Below are positions 1-9,413 of a stretch of 54,716 nt of DNA, piece by piece. A model generated the notes under the pieces. That model was not told the origin of the DNA. It worked only from the letters and a program-made list of their open reading frames with translations, and ran no database searches. This DNA comes from Paludibacter sp. (GTDB lineage Bacteria > Bacteroidota > Bacteroidia > Bacteroidales > Paludibacteraceae). Each line of letters begins with the position of its first letter. Positions within the stretch are counted from its first letter, which is position 1. The position numbers and the translations under genes were made by a program. The DNA lies in assembly GCA_028703105.1 (NCBI GenBank), contig JAQVNN010000006.1, positions 1 to 54,716 on the forward strand. Reading direction: 5' to 3'.

Positions 1-97
1 AAAAAAATGAAGTTTTTGCGCAGACTCCCGTTAGGCTCAATTGCAGAAAAAAGGTCATACTATCCTAAATCAGAGATTAATTGTTTATTTTTGTTTC

Positions 98-1105
98 ATG
101 AATATACCAGATCATACATATGAAAATCAGTTTGGGGAAATTCTTGAATTGATAAAATCGACACGACAACGTGTATTGAAAGCTGTTAACACAGAACTCA
201 TTGATTTAAATTGGGACATTGGAAAATTCATCTCAGAGAATTGTGCCCATAATAATTGGGGAGAAAGCACAGTTGAAAAGATGTCAAAGTTTATTATTGA
301 ACAAGAGCCTGATATTAAAGGTTTTTCTCCTCAGAACCTGTGGAGGATGAAGCAATTCTACGAGACATATTGTCAGGACGAAATTCTCGCACCACTGGTG
401 AGAGAAATTGGTTGGTCAAATAATTTGCTTATTCTATCTCGAACAAAAGATAGAAATGAAAAGGAGTTTTACATTCGTTTAACTATCAAAGAAAACTATT
501 CAAAACGAGAACTTGAAAGACAACTTGAAAGTGGTTTTTATGAACGAACTATGCTTTCCGGGAAAAGTATATCTCCTGCACTAAAAGAAATTCACCCAAA
601 TATTAAAAACGTATTCAAAGATAACTATATTCTTGAGTTTTTGAATTTACCACACAAATACTCGGAAAAGGAATTCCAAAAAGCAATCATATCAAATCTG
701 AAAGACTTCATTTTAGAATTTGGAAAAGATTTTTCATTTCTTGGCGAAGAGTATCCAATTCAAGTAGGGAACGAGGATTATCACATAGACCTTTTGTTTT
801 TCCATCGGGAGTTGCAATGTTTGGTTGCAATCGAACTGAAAATTGGAGCATTCAAGCCTGAGTATCTTGGGAAAATGGAATTCTATCTTGAAGCACTTGA
901 CAGAAAACTAAAAAAGAAACATGAAAATCCTAGTGTCGGGATAATATTGTGTAAATCGAAAGACAAAAATGTTGTTGAAATTTCATTGAGTAGAAGTTTA
1001 TCACCAACTTTAATTAGTGATTATCAAACAAAACTTATTGACAAAGAATTATTAAGTCTTAAATTGAAAGAATTCTTTGATACTGAAGATGAGAGAAGCA
1101 ACTGA
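98..1105 (+). CDS. DUF1016 / PDDEXK nuclease-domain protein (YhcG-like)
   Basis: ORF 41..1105; likely start at MNIPDHTYENQ (98). N-terminal DUF1016-like 'LNWDIGKFI...GESTVEKMSKFI', 'GFSPQNLWRMKQFY', 'LSRTKDRNEKEFYI'; C-terminal 'DYHIDLLFFHRELQCLVAIELKIG' nuclease-like core. Confidence 0.85.
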   Translation: MNIPDHTYENQFGEILELIKSTRQRVLKAVNTELIDLNWDIGKFISENCAHNNWGESTVEKMSKFIIEQEPDIKGFSPQNLWRMKQFYETYCQDEILAPLVREIGWSNNLLILSRTKDRNEKEFYIRLTIKENYSKRELERQLESGFYERTMLSGKSISPALKEIHPNIKNVFKDNYILEFLNLPHKYSEKEFQKAIISNLKDFILEFGKDFSFLGEEYPIQVGNEDYHIDLLFFHRELQCLVAIELKIGAFKPEYLGKMEFYLEALDRKLKKKHENPSVGIILCKSKDKNVVEISLSRSLSPTLISDYQTKLIDKELLSLKLKEFFDTEDERSN

Positions 1106-1107
1106 GC

Positions 1108-1163
1108 CTAATCGAGTAGCCTGCCCCGCCAGTCTTAACTGACGGGGCAGGCTACTCGATTAG
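1108..1163. repeat. 56-nt palindrome / stem-loop (21-bp perfect arms) between convergent genes
   Basis: ctaatcgagtagcctgccccg-c-cagt-ctta-actg-a-cggggcaggctactcgattag; perfect 21-nt outer arms, one mismatch, 4-bp inner stem, 4-nt loop. Confidence 0.9.
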
Positions 1164-1181
1164 CGCTTGGTTGTTTGTTTG

Positions 1182-1499
1182 TCAGTCAACAAATGTTTCT
1201 TTTATTACAGATTTAACCTCTTGAATCTCGTTTTTAGTCAAAACACCAAGTGTTTTTATAATTCTAACTTTATCTATTGTTCTGATTTGATCTATGGCAA
1301 TCCAACCCGTTTTTCCATTATGCTTTACCTCCACCCTGGTTGGATATTTTCGGGAAGTTGTGGTCATGGGACTAACAACCAATGTTTGAAGATGGTGATT
1401 TATTTCATTAGGTGAGACGATTACACATGGTCGGGTCTTTTGAATCTCACTTCCTACTGTCGGATCCAAATTAACTAATACGATGTCATACTGATTCAT
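1182..1499 (-). CDS. mazF: MazF/PemK-type endoribonuclease toxin
   Basis: MNQYDIVLVNLDPTVGSEIQKTRPCVIVSPNEIN...VVSPMTTTSRKYPTRV; overlaps upstream antitoxin by 4 bp. Confidence 0.92.
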   Translation of the reverse strand: MNQYDIVLVNLDPTVGSEIQKTRPCVIVSPNEINHHLQTLVVSPMTTTSRKYPTRVEVKHNGKTGWIAIDQIRTIDKVRIIKTLGVLTKNEIQEVKSVIKETFVD

Positions 1500-1741
1500 T
1501 GCCAGTTCTCCATATTTTCATCATCGAAAACATCTCCAATCAACAACTTATCATCTCCATTCTCATGCATCTTTTTAAACTTCAAATCCCATCCTTTTCG
1601 AGGCTCTGCCACTGGTTTGATTATGATTTGACTCTTTTCAAGAATTAATTCAACTTTATCCTTGATTTGGTATTTTTCCAATAAAGTTTTGCTTAACCTA
1701 AAACCCCTTGAATTCCCTATTTTTATTATTGATATTTCCAT
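1496..1741 (-). CDS. mazE: MazE/AbrB-type antitoxin
   Basis: MEISIIKIGNSRGFRLSKTLLEKYQIKDKVELILEKSQIIIKP: AbrB/MazE swapped-hairpin signature; directly upstream of mazF. Confidence 0.9.
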   Translation of the reverse strand: MEISIIKIGNSRGFRLSKTLLEKYQIKDKVELILEKSQIIIKPVAEPRKGWDLKFKKMHENGDDKLLIGDVFDDENMENWQ

Positions 1742-1766
1742 AATCTTTCTTTTATTAATGTAAGCA

Positions 1767-1774
1767 CAAAGTTA
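1767..1774 (-). promoter_or_regulatory. Bacteroidetes -7 element (TAACTTTG on minus strand) for mazEF
   Basis: CAAAGTTA on + strand = TAACTTTG; overlaps a short dyad gttat...ataac at 1771-1790. Confidence 0.4.
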
Positions 1775-1939
1775 TCACATTTTTTATAACAAACAAATAT
1801 ATTATGATTTTTTATTAATAGAATATTTTTCATTAGTGTCCGGTAAAGATAAAAACAAATAGCGAAAAAAGAGGGAACTTCCGAAGAATACGGGACTCCC
1901 CAATGTTAGGACAATTTTAGCAGCATGTTAAGATATCTT

Positions 1940-2572
1940 TTAGGCCGCAAAGTGATAGACTTGCTTTGGTGTCTGATAATCCAATGATTGATGTAACCGT
2001 TCGTTGTTATAGAACCTAAAATAATCATTCAATCCTTTCCACAAAATTAATCCATTTTCGTACACATTCAAATACACGTTTTCATATTTTACGCTTCGCC
2101 ATAATCTTTCGACGAAAACATTATCTAAAACGCGACCCTTTCCATCCATCGAAATTTTTATTTCGTTATTATTCAGCTCGTTAATAAACACATCGCTTGT
2201 AAACTGACCTCCTTGATCGGTGTTGAAAATTTCCGGCTTCCCATGCGTTTCAATTGCTTCTTTAAGCACTTCGGCACACCACTCGGCTGTCATGTTATTG
2301 GATAATGACCAATGAATAACATATCTACTGTGTAGGTCTATAATGGCTGTCAGATACATAAATTCCTTTTTCATTGGGATGTAGGTTATATCCATTGCCC
2401 AAACCTGATTACACCTCACGATCTCCAGATTTCTTAGAAGATAGGGGTATTTATAATGCGTTTTGTTGCTGGTAGTAGTTTTGGGCTCTCTGAAGATTGT
2501 TCGCCAATTCACCAACTTCATTAAACGCCTTACACGCTTTACATTAACAGGATAACCTGCCAATCGAAGCAA
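1940..2572 (-). pseudogene. IS3-family transposase OrfB (rve integrase core), N-terminally truncated
   Basis: LRLAGYPVNVKRVRRLMKLVNW...VWAMDITYIPMKKEFMYLTAIIDLHSRYVIHWSLS...NTDQGGQFTSDVF...DNVFVERLWRSVKYE; DDE core present but upstream part missing. Confidence 0.88.
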
Positions 2573-2730
2573 GGCTGCAAGTCGGAGAACCCCATAGAAT
2601 AGGTAGATAGTTGAGTGGGCGTAAGTTCATACTTCTTGGCTAAACTTTCTAATGTTTCACGCTCTTTCAATGAGTCTAAAACCACTTTTGATTTGAATTC
2701 TTTACTAAATTTTCTCCTTGTTGTTGACAT
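2539..2730 (-). pseudogene. IS3-family transposase OrfA (HTH), C-terminally truncated
   Basis: MSTTRRKFSKEFKSKVVLDSLKERETLESLAKKYELTPTQLST is OrfA-like; it then runs out of frame into OrfB sequence. Confidence 0.85.
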
Positions 2731-2847
2731 AAAATTTTTGGTTTAAAGATAATACAATTCTATCTTAACTTTATGCCCAGGTTTTGGGGAATGTCTTAGA
2801 TAAACGATTGATAAATTACCAATTCATAAATTAATCCAATTTTTTTT

Positions 2848-2855
2848 TATCTTTG
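2848..2855 (+). promoter_or_regulatory. Bacteroidetes -7 element TATCTTTG
   Basis: TATCTTTG 20 bp upstream of ATG at 2875. Confidence 0.5.
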
Positions 2856-2874
2856 TCCCGAAAAACCCTACGAT

Positions 2875-3825
2875 ATGCAGCAGAAATTTACATCTTCCAG
2901 CAAAATGAATGATCTGATCAAAGAGGATACTTCTTTGCTGTTAACCATGACGCGGTTTGGTTTTTCGTTGGGATTTGGCGACAAAACGGTGAAGGAAGTC
3001 TGCATGGAAAAGAAGGTAGATGAGAAAACTTTTCTGGCGGTTATTAATTTTATTTCTAACGGATACAAAGAGGAAAACATCAACCACGAAATTATTTCAA
3101 TCGATGCAGTCATTCTTTATCTGCGCAATGCCCATGACTTCTTTCTCGACTTCAAACTGCCGCTTATCCGCAAAAAACTGATTGAGGCTATTGATAGTTG
3201 TGTACAGGAACAACCTTACCGAAAAATGATCATGAAATTTTACGATGACTATGTGGCTGAAGTTCAGAAACACATGGATTATGAAAATGAGACTGTTTTT
3301 CCGTATGTTTTAAGTCTGCTCGAGGGCAAGAAAAATCCGCGGTACAACATCGCCGTATTTGAAAAAAACCATGAGAATATCGACTCGAAACTATCTGATC
3401 TGAAGAATATTCTCATTAAATATTTCCCGGCACAACAGCCCAATTATTTGCTAAATGAGGTGTTGTTTGATCTTTCAGCTTGTGAAAAGGACCTTGAGAA
3501 ACATAACCGGGTAGAGGATCATTTCTTTGTTCCCATTACTGAAACCCTGGAGAAAAAGTTGAGTACAGCAGTAAAAGAGGAGCCAACGGCAGCGGAAAAA
3601 GTCGACAACCTGACTGAAAGAGAGAAAGAAATCTTAGTCAGCGTGGTAAAGGGACTTACCAACAAAGAAATTGCAAATAAGCTTTTTTTGTCAACACATA
3701 CCGTTATCTCGCACCGCCGGAATATAACCCGCAAATTAGAGATACACAGCACAGCCGGATTAACCATATATGCTATTGTAAACAAACTGGTTACTCTTGA
3801 CGAAATAAAATCAGTAATTGAATAA
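2875..3825 (+). CDS. RIC/YtfE-like diiron (hemerythrin) sensor domain fused to LuxR-type HTH
   Basis: Ligand pattern H (AHDFF), HxxxE (HMDYE), H (NHEN), HxxxE (HNRVE) as in RIC/YtfE; C-terminus LTEREKEILVSVVKGLTNKEIANKLFLSTHTVISHRRNITRKLEIHS = LuxR HTH. Confidence 0.85.
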   Translation: MQQKFTSSSKMNDLIKEDTSLLLTMTRFGFSLGFGDKTVKEVCMEKKVDEKTFLAVINFISNGYKEENINHEIISIDAVILYLRNAHDFFLDFKLPLIRKKLIEAIDSCVQEQPYRKMIMKFYDDYVAEVQKHMDYENETVFPYVLSLLEGKKNPRYNIAVFEKNHENIDSKLSDLKNILIKYFPAQQPNYLLNEVLFDLSACEKDLEKHNRVEDHFFVPITETLEKKLSTAVKEEPTAAEKVDNLTEREKEILVSVVKGLTNKEIANKLFLSTHTVISHRRNITRKLEIHSTAGLTIYAIVNKLVTLDEIKSVIE

Positions 3826-3870
3826 CGTGGATTTTAGTTATTTGTATGTAACATATTAACTCCAACCTGG

Positions 3871-6204
3871 ATGCATAACAAACACATCAAAACCTGGATG
3901 TTTTATTTTTTGATGATAACTTCATTTATCATCTTGACGTACTGGTTGTTTAAAAATGCAGAGAAATTTGCCGAATATGTACCACCAGATCTGAAAGAAG
4001 CCAGCTCTGTCATAACCAGTAATTATGATTCTTTTATAAATTCCCTCTCCCACAACCTGACAGAACCTGTCGCCCTACTTTTGATGCAAATCATCTCCAT
4101 CTTGTTTGTATCCAGAATTGCGGGATGGTTCTTTATTAAAATCGGTCAGCCGACTGTTATCGGTGAAATTCTTGCGGGAATTTTGCTGGGTCCTTCTCTG
4201 TTGGGGCACTTCTACCCTGATGCATACAATTTTTTATTCGCTCCTGAATCACTGGGTAATCTCTATATTCTTAGCCAGGTCGGACTAGTGCTCTTTATGT
4301 TTGTTATCGGCATGGAACTTAACCTGAGCCTGCTCCGGAATAAAATGGGCACGACCTACGTCATTAGTCATGCCAGCATCCTTTTTCCTTACTTCTTGGG
4401 GATGTTGTTTGCGTATTTTGTGTACGAAGAATTTGCTGCTGGACAAACTGATTTTCTATCGTTTGCCCTGTTCATTGGCATTTCAATGAGCATAACTGCT
4501 TTTCCTGTACTAGCCAGAATCGTACAGGAGAAAGGTATGACCAAAACACATATCGGACAAATCTCGATTATCTCTGCTGCATTCAACGATGTAACTGCCT
4601 GGTGCATCCTGGCTGCAGTCATCGCAATAACCAAAACCGGAAGTTTTATCAGTTCATTATACACAATCGGACTTTCCATTCTCTATATTTTGTTCATGTT
4701 GTATGTTATTCGTCCGTTTATGAAAAAAATTGGTAAAATATACAGCAACAACGAGGTGTTAAATAAAAGTGTCATTGCATTTATATTTTTATTTTTGACG
4801 TTTTCGGCTTTTACCACCCAGTTAATCGGCATTCATGCCTTGTTTGGTGCTTTCCTGGCCGGAGTAATCATGCCTGAACTTCCTAAATTCAGAAAAATTG
4901 TCGTCGATAAAATCGAAGATGTAGCCCTGACTTTATTGCTTCCATTATTCTTTGTTTATACTGGATTACGTACAGAAATCGGGTTACTTAACACACCTCA
5001 TCTATGGGGAATAACCGCCGCTATGGTTTTGTTTGCAATAGCAGGCAAATTTATAGGAGCAGGCTTTTCAGCAAAACTGATGGGAGAAAACTGGCGCGAC
5101 AGCCTTTCTGTGGGTATCCTGATGAACACCCGCGGTCTGATGGAAATCGTGGTTTTGAATATCGGGTATGAAATGGGCATTCTTCCTAAACCCGTTTTCG
5201 TGATGCTGGTGTTGATGGCATTGGTTACAACTTTTATGACAACGCCGATGTTGTCGCTTATTCAGAAGGTATTCCCGGTAAAAAATCAGGAAGAAGAGTA
5301 TCATAAACAGCAGGCTCAGGGTATTTTTAAGGTATTGATAGCACTTGGTAATCCCGAAAACGGGAAATCATTGCTGCATGTAGCAAGGCATGTGTTGGAT
5401 GGAGTGAAAAACAGCCTATCGGTTACAGTTCTGCACATAACACCGGGGTCGAATACAAATCCTTTGTACAGCGAAGAATTTGCAAACGAAAGTTTTATCG
5501 GAATTAATACTGAAGCTAAAAAACTTAATATCCCGATTCAGAATGATTATAAAATCACCGATAACATTGAATCGGGTGTTGTGAAGACAACAAATTATGA
5601 TAATTATGATTTCTTACTTGTTGGAGCCGGATTGTCTCTTTCAGGCATTGAGTTTACCAAACATAAACCCAACATCAAAACTTCCGAATGGGTAAACAGG
5701 TTGATAAGGCGTGTATCAAAATCTCAGGAGATTTTTTATCCCGGCTCACTGATAAAAGATAAAACACGGTATTTTGTTGAGCAAAGTCAGTGTAGTGTAG
5801 GTATCTTTGTAAATCGTAACTTCAGCGGAATCTCAACTGTCCTGGTCATACTTCAAGAAAAAACAGATGATTTTCTTATTCGCTATGCGCACCGTTTATT
5901 GAAGAATGACCCGAAAATACAGGTAACTTTCCACGATGAAAACAAACTCCTGACTACTGAAGACTCTTTCATAGAACCATACAAAGAGTTTGTAAAACAT
6001 TATCCGGATGCACTGAAGATAAGTAAATCGAAAAACGGAAATGGAAATTTCCAAAGATACAGTTTCATGTTGATAAGTTATCAAAGCTGGATCAGGATCA
6101 CAGAAAGTGACAGCAACAAACTCAACAACATTCCCTCAACACTCATCATCAACAAGAAGGAAAGTCGTTTTAGCCGGTCAGCCAAAGGAAAACACAAAAA
6201 TTAA
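3871..6204 (+). CDS. CPA2-family cation/proton antiporter with cytosolic C-terminal region (possibly USP-like)
   Basis: IGQPTVIGEILAGILLGPSLLG, ITAFPVLARIVQEKGMTKT, LFGAFLAGVIMPE, NTRGLMEIVVLNIGYEMG; C-terminal FKVLIALGNPENGKSLLHVARHV. Confidence 0.88.
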   Translation: MHNKHIKTWMFYFLMITSFIILTYWLFKNAEKFAEYVPPDLKEASSVITSNYDSFINSLSHNLTEPVALLLMQIISILFVSRIAGWFFIKIGQPTVIGEILAGILLGPSLLGHFYPDAYNFLFAPESLGNLYILSQVGLVLFMFVIGMELNLSLLRNKMGTTYVISHASILFPYFLGMLFAYFVYEEFAAGQTDFLSFALFIGISMSITAFPVLARIVQEKGMTKTHIGQISIISAAFNDVTAWCILAAVIAITKTGSFISSLYTIGLSILYILFMLYVIRPFMKKIGKIYSNNEVLNKSVIAFIFLFLTFSAFTTQLIGIHALFGAFLAGVIMPELPKFRKIVVDKIEDVALTLLLPLFFVYTGLRTEIGLLNTPHLWGITAAMVLFAIAGKFIGAGFSAKLMGENWRDSLSVGILMNTRGLMEIVVLNIGYEMGILPKPVFVMLVLMALVTTFMTTPMLSLIQKVFPVKNQEEEYHKQQAQGIFKVLIALGNPENGKSLLHVARHVLDGVKNSLSVTVLHITPGSNTNPLYSEEFANESFIGINTEAKKLNIPIQNDYKITDNIESGVVKTTNYDNYDFLLVGAGLSLSGIEFTKHKPNIKTSEWVNRLIRRVSKSQEIFYPGSLIKDKTRYFVEQSQCSVGIFVNRNFSGISTVLVILQEKTDDFLIRYAHRLLKNDPKIQVTFHDENKLLTTEDSFIEPYKEFVKHYPDALKISKSKNGNGNFQRYSFMLISYQSWIRITESDSNKLNNIPSTLIINKKESRFSRSAKGKHKN

Positions 6205-8004
6205 TCATGGGGCAGAAGACGAACCGACCTCCTTGTCTTCAGATTTCTTATTAGGTGGAGCACCAGGCTCTTCCCTGTTTCTGAAAGAAAATTTTGGTCT
6301 TTCTTCATCAGGGAAACGTAAAAAGACTTCCTCTTTTGTGAGTGGACGATGGGTTTCGAGCCAGAAGAAATTAGTCAAATAGATGAATTCATCGGTGAGT
6401 TTATTCATCGGATGAAACTCTCCACTCGAAGAAGGAGTTAAAACAATCCGGTCTATTTTCTTATCCTTGAAATGAATCACCACGAAGCTGCTCTCAGTGC
6501 GGTTGGCGCCAATAAGGGTACTGTCCGACTCTTCCCGGATGAAATAAATCGTTTCTGCATTCCCATTGACATCCACACGGCGGATTTGACTACTGTCGAG
6601 ATGGGCAATGATATCCTTCCCAGAAATCTGATTGAAGTAGAGTGAGTCCATTAATTCGGTTACCATGGCCGACTGTTGCAGCTCAACCTGATAAACCTCC
6701 TGATTCTTCGACAAAATGCTGATTTTTTCACTTGAATACTGCTGACTCTCCTGCCAGATAACCGGTTTATTCATCAGGTGCATGATAGAGTCCCGCGAAG
6801 AATAAACGAGTGAATCGGCCAGTCCCTGAATATCTTCCCTGAAGAACCGTACATTCCGCCAGGCTTTGGCTTCATTATAAACAGAGTCTTTGAAAGTCAT
6901 CAGGGTATCCGCATGAACATACAAATGTTTTTCATTCGACCAGTCAACCAGCAACGCAGAATCAGTAGCGACTCCCAGCTCCTTATCTTCATTATAATAC
7001 ACGTAATTCCCATACAAAGTTGATTTCTGAACCGTATCCTTGAGGATAGCCTGACCAAAAACTTCCCCATATTTTACGGCCTTATCATAAAAAATGGTAT
7101 CGCCAGTAATTGATTTTCCTTCTTTGTTAATAAGGGAAGAACGATTCAGCAACATAGATCGCTCCGATTGAGTATTATACCAACCTTTATTGGTATATAT
7201 GTCTGTTTTATCCTGATAAACAATATGTGTTTCTCCAACCAAATTCGCGATATGGGATTTCGTATTGTACGTCAGCGTATCCGCATTCATCACAAAATTC
7301 TCATTTACCAATTTTACTTTATCGCTGAACAGGGCGTCTTCAGTTCTTGTTGAATACTGTCCCCAGACAGAAGTGAGGGTGTTTTCAGGATCCACAATTT
7401 TGCCTCCGGTGAAATAATAAGCGAGCTGGGTAGTTCTGTCATAATTCAGGCTATCGGTAGTGAGTGTTGTATTTCTATTTACCAGACGTGCATTACCTCT
7501 CAAGCGAACTAATTTTAGATTTCCATCATAATACAATTTATCGCCATACACGAAAAGGGTATCTCCCTGCACAATTTTCACATTGCTAAAGGCATCCATC
7601 GAATTGGAATTCCGATAGAAATAAGCACTATCACAGGTCATGACAGCGTCATCATGACGAAACCTCACATTTCCATTCAGGATCTGCACGTCGGGTTTTA
7701 AAAGTTGGTCGAATGAAATAAGATCGGCATTCTCTAGATAAATAATCTTAGCCGTTTTCTGATCAAAGGGCGTTCGTATAGGAGCCACCGGCAGAGGAGG
7801 ATCCAGTTTCTTTCCCCTGGCGTCCTTGCGGACAGGCATTGTTTTTTTGCCCTGGTCAGAAGATGGCCTGACTTCCCGTCTTTCCTCCAGGATGTCTTTC
7901 CTCAACTGTTTGTGTTGTATTTGTGCTGTTACATTCAAAAACGACAATGACACAAAACAAGCAATAAACAAAAACCTTACATTCCGGTATTTCATGAAAA
8001 CCAC
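6205..8004 (-). CDS. OstA/LptA-like organic solvent tolerance family protein
   Basis: Repeated OstA-type motifs: PDVQILNGNVRFRHDDAVMTCDSAYFYRNSNSMDAFSNVKIVQGDTLFVYGDKLYYDG. Confidence 0.85.
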   Translation of the reverse strand: MVFMKYRNVRFLFIACFVSLSFLNVTAQIQHKQLRKDILEERREVRPSSDQGKKTMPVRKDARGKKLDPPLPVAPIRTPFDQKTAKIIYLENADLISFDQLLKPDVQILNGNVRFRHDDAVMTCDSAYFYRNSNSMDAFSNVKIVQGDTLFVYGDKLYYDGNLKLVRLRGNARLVNRNTTLTTDSLNYDRTTQLAYYFTGGKIVDPENTLTSVWGQYSTRTEDALFSDKVKLVNENFVMNADTLTYNTKSHIANLVGETHIVYQDKTDIYTNKGWYNTQSERSMLLNRSSLINKEGKSITGDTIFYDKAVKYGEVFGQAILKDTVQKSTLYGNYVYYNEDKELGVATDSALLVDWSNEKHLYVHADTLMTFKDSVYNEAKAWRNVRFFREDIQGLADSLVYSSRDSIMHLMNKPVIWQESQQYSSEKISILSKNQEVYQVELQQSAMVTELMDSLYFNQISGKDIIAHLDSSQIRRVDVNGNAETIYFIREESDSTLIGANRTESSFVVIHFKDKKIDRIVLTPSSSGEFHPMNKLTDEFIYLTNFFWLETHRPLTKEEVFLRFPDEERPKFSFRNREEPGAPPNKKSEDKEVGSSSAP

Positions 8005-8007
8005 CCT

Positions 8008-9366
8008 TTATTTTTTACTCCATCCCGGATACTTAAAGTTGCAGTTTTGCCAGGCAGGATCAATGCTGATATAGGTCTCTCTCTGCTTTTTGGCAATCCA
8101 TTCTTTCAGGAACTGTTCTTTCTTCGTTTCCTCGTAAAAGTTTTTAAGCAACTGATAATCGTCCATCAAATTGGCTTTATGAATATCAACTTTTGACTTA
8201 ACCTTCACAACGGCAACAACTTCTTTGTTAGAAGCTGGATCAATCATCGTAAACGGTTTTGAAATTTCAGCAACGTTCATTCCATAAACCACTTTAGCAA
8301 CTTCCTGAGGCAAATCCTGATATTCAAATTTAGATGTGCCTGTTCGCTGGTTAAGCATCAGTCCGGCATTCATAGCAGAATTTTTATCCTGCGAGAAATA
8401 CATTACACCCTGTTCAAAGGTCATCTTACCGCTCCTTATCACGTTGCTTACAGAGTCGAGTTTGTGCATAGCTTTCTGTTTATCTGTGAGCGAAACCTTT
8501 GGTTTCATCAGGATGTGGCGGCAATTGATCCGGTCACCACGTTTTTCAATCAACTGAATAATATGAAACCCGAATTCAGATTCCACAACACGTGAAACCC
8601 TTTTGGGGTCAGTCAGATTAAAAGCCACGTTAGCAAATTCCGGTACCAGCTGACCTTTGCCCATGAAACCAAGTTCACCCCCTCTTTTGGCACTTTCTGT
8701 GTCTTCAGAATACAGGCGGGCAAGTATTGAAAAGTCGGTCGTCCCACTATTCACCCTTTCCGCGTATTCTCTCAGCCGTTCTTTCACAGCCTCAATCTCT
8801 TCCTGTGGCACCGGAGGCTGAAAGCTGATGATCTGCAATTCAACCTGTGCAGGAACAGTTGGAATGCTGTCTTCCGACAGGGAATTATAGAATCGCCTTA
8901 CATCGGCAGGAGTAGATTTGATGTTTTCCACCAATTTTTGCTGCATCTGCTGGATAATCATTTGCTCCCTGACCATGGTGCGCATATCTTCGCGAAGTGC
9001 AAGCATGCTTTTTCCGAAATACTCTTCGAGTTTTTCTTTTGACCCAATCTGAGAAATAAAATAATTCATCCGCATCTCCACCTGATTCATCACAGTTCCT
9101 TCATTTACCTCGATACTATCCAGTTCCGCCTGGTGCAGATAAAGTTTCTGGATCGCAATTTGCTCGGGGATAACACAGTAAGGATCCCCATCAATGGTAA
9201 CCCCTTCGTACTGAGCCCTGATTCGTTGTTCTTCAACTTCAGATCTCAATATTGACTCGTCACCTACTATCCAGATAATCTCATCGATAATATTCGTCTG
9301 AGCCGAGGTGTTTATGAAAGACAAACCTAAAAATACGGTTAAAAAAACGATGAATCTTGTGTGCAT
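8008..9366 (-). CDS. surA: SurA-like periplasmic peptidylprolyl isomerase (parvulin)
   Basis: SurA_N-like N-terminus; rotamase core SEDTESAKRGGELGFMGKGQLVPEFANVAFNL...VVESEFGFHIIQLIEKRGDRINCRHIL. Confidence 0.87.
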   Translation of the reverse strand: MHTRFIVFLTVFLGLSFINTSAQTNIIDEIIWIVGDESILRSEVEEQRIRAQYEGVTIDGDPYCVIPEQIAIQKLYLHQAELDSIEVNEGTVMNQVEMRMNYFISQIGSKEKLEEYFGKSMLALREDMRTMVREQMIIQQMQQKLVENIKSTPADVRRFYNSLSEDSIPTVPAQVELQIISFQPPVPQEEIEAVKERLREYAERVNSGTTDFSILARLYSEDTESAKRGGELGFMGKGQLVPEFANVAFNLTDPKRVSRVVESEFGFHIIQLIEKRGDRINCRHILMKPKVSLTDKQKAMHKLDSVSNVIRSGKMTFEQGVMYFSQDKNSAMNAGLMLNQRTGTSKFEYQDLPQEVAKVVYGMNVAEISKPFTMIDPASNKEVVAVVKVKSKVDIHKANLMDDYQLLKNFYEETKKEQFLKEWIAKKQRETYISIDPAWQNCNFKYPGWSKK

Positions 9367-9413
9367 GTTAATGATTTTAATCCGGGCAACCCTTCACTAT
9401 AAGTCCGGGAATT

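Larger units (their letters stand above)
1890..2797 (-). mobile_element. IS3-family insertion sequence, internally deleted remnant
   Basis: Truncated OrfA and OrfB in adjacent frames; candidate imperfect terminal repeats gactccccaatgttagg (~1893) and gacattccccaaaacctgg (rc, ~2779-2797). Boundaries approximate. Confidence 0.65.

Noticed and set aside
1167-1415. 82-aa ORF on + strand
   Set aside because: Antisense to mazF; low-quality translation.
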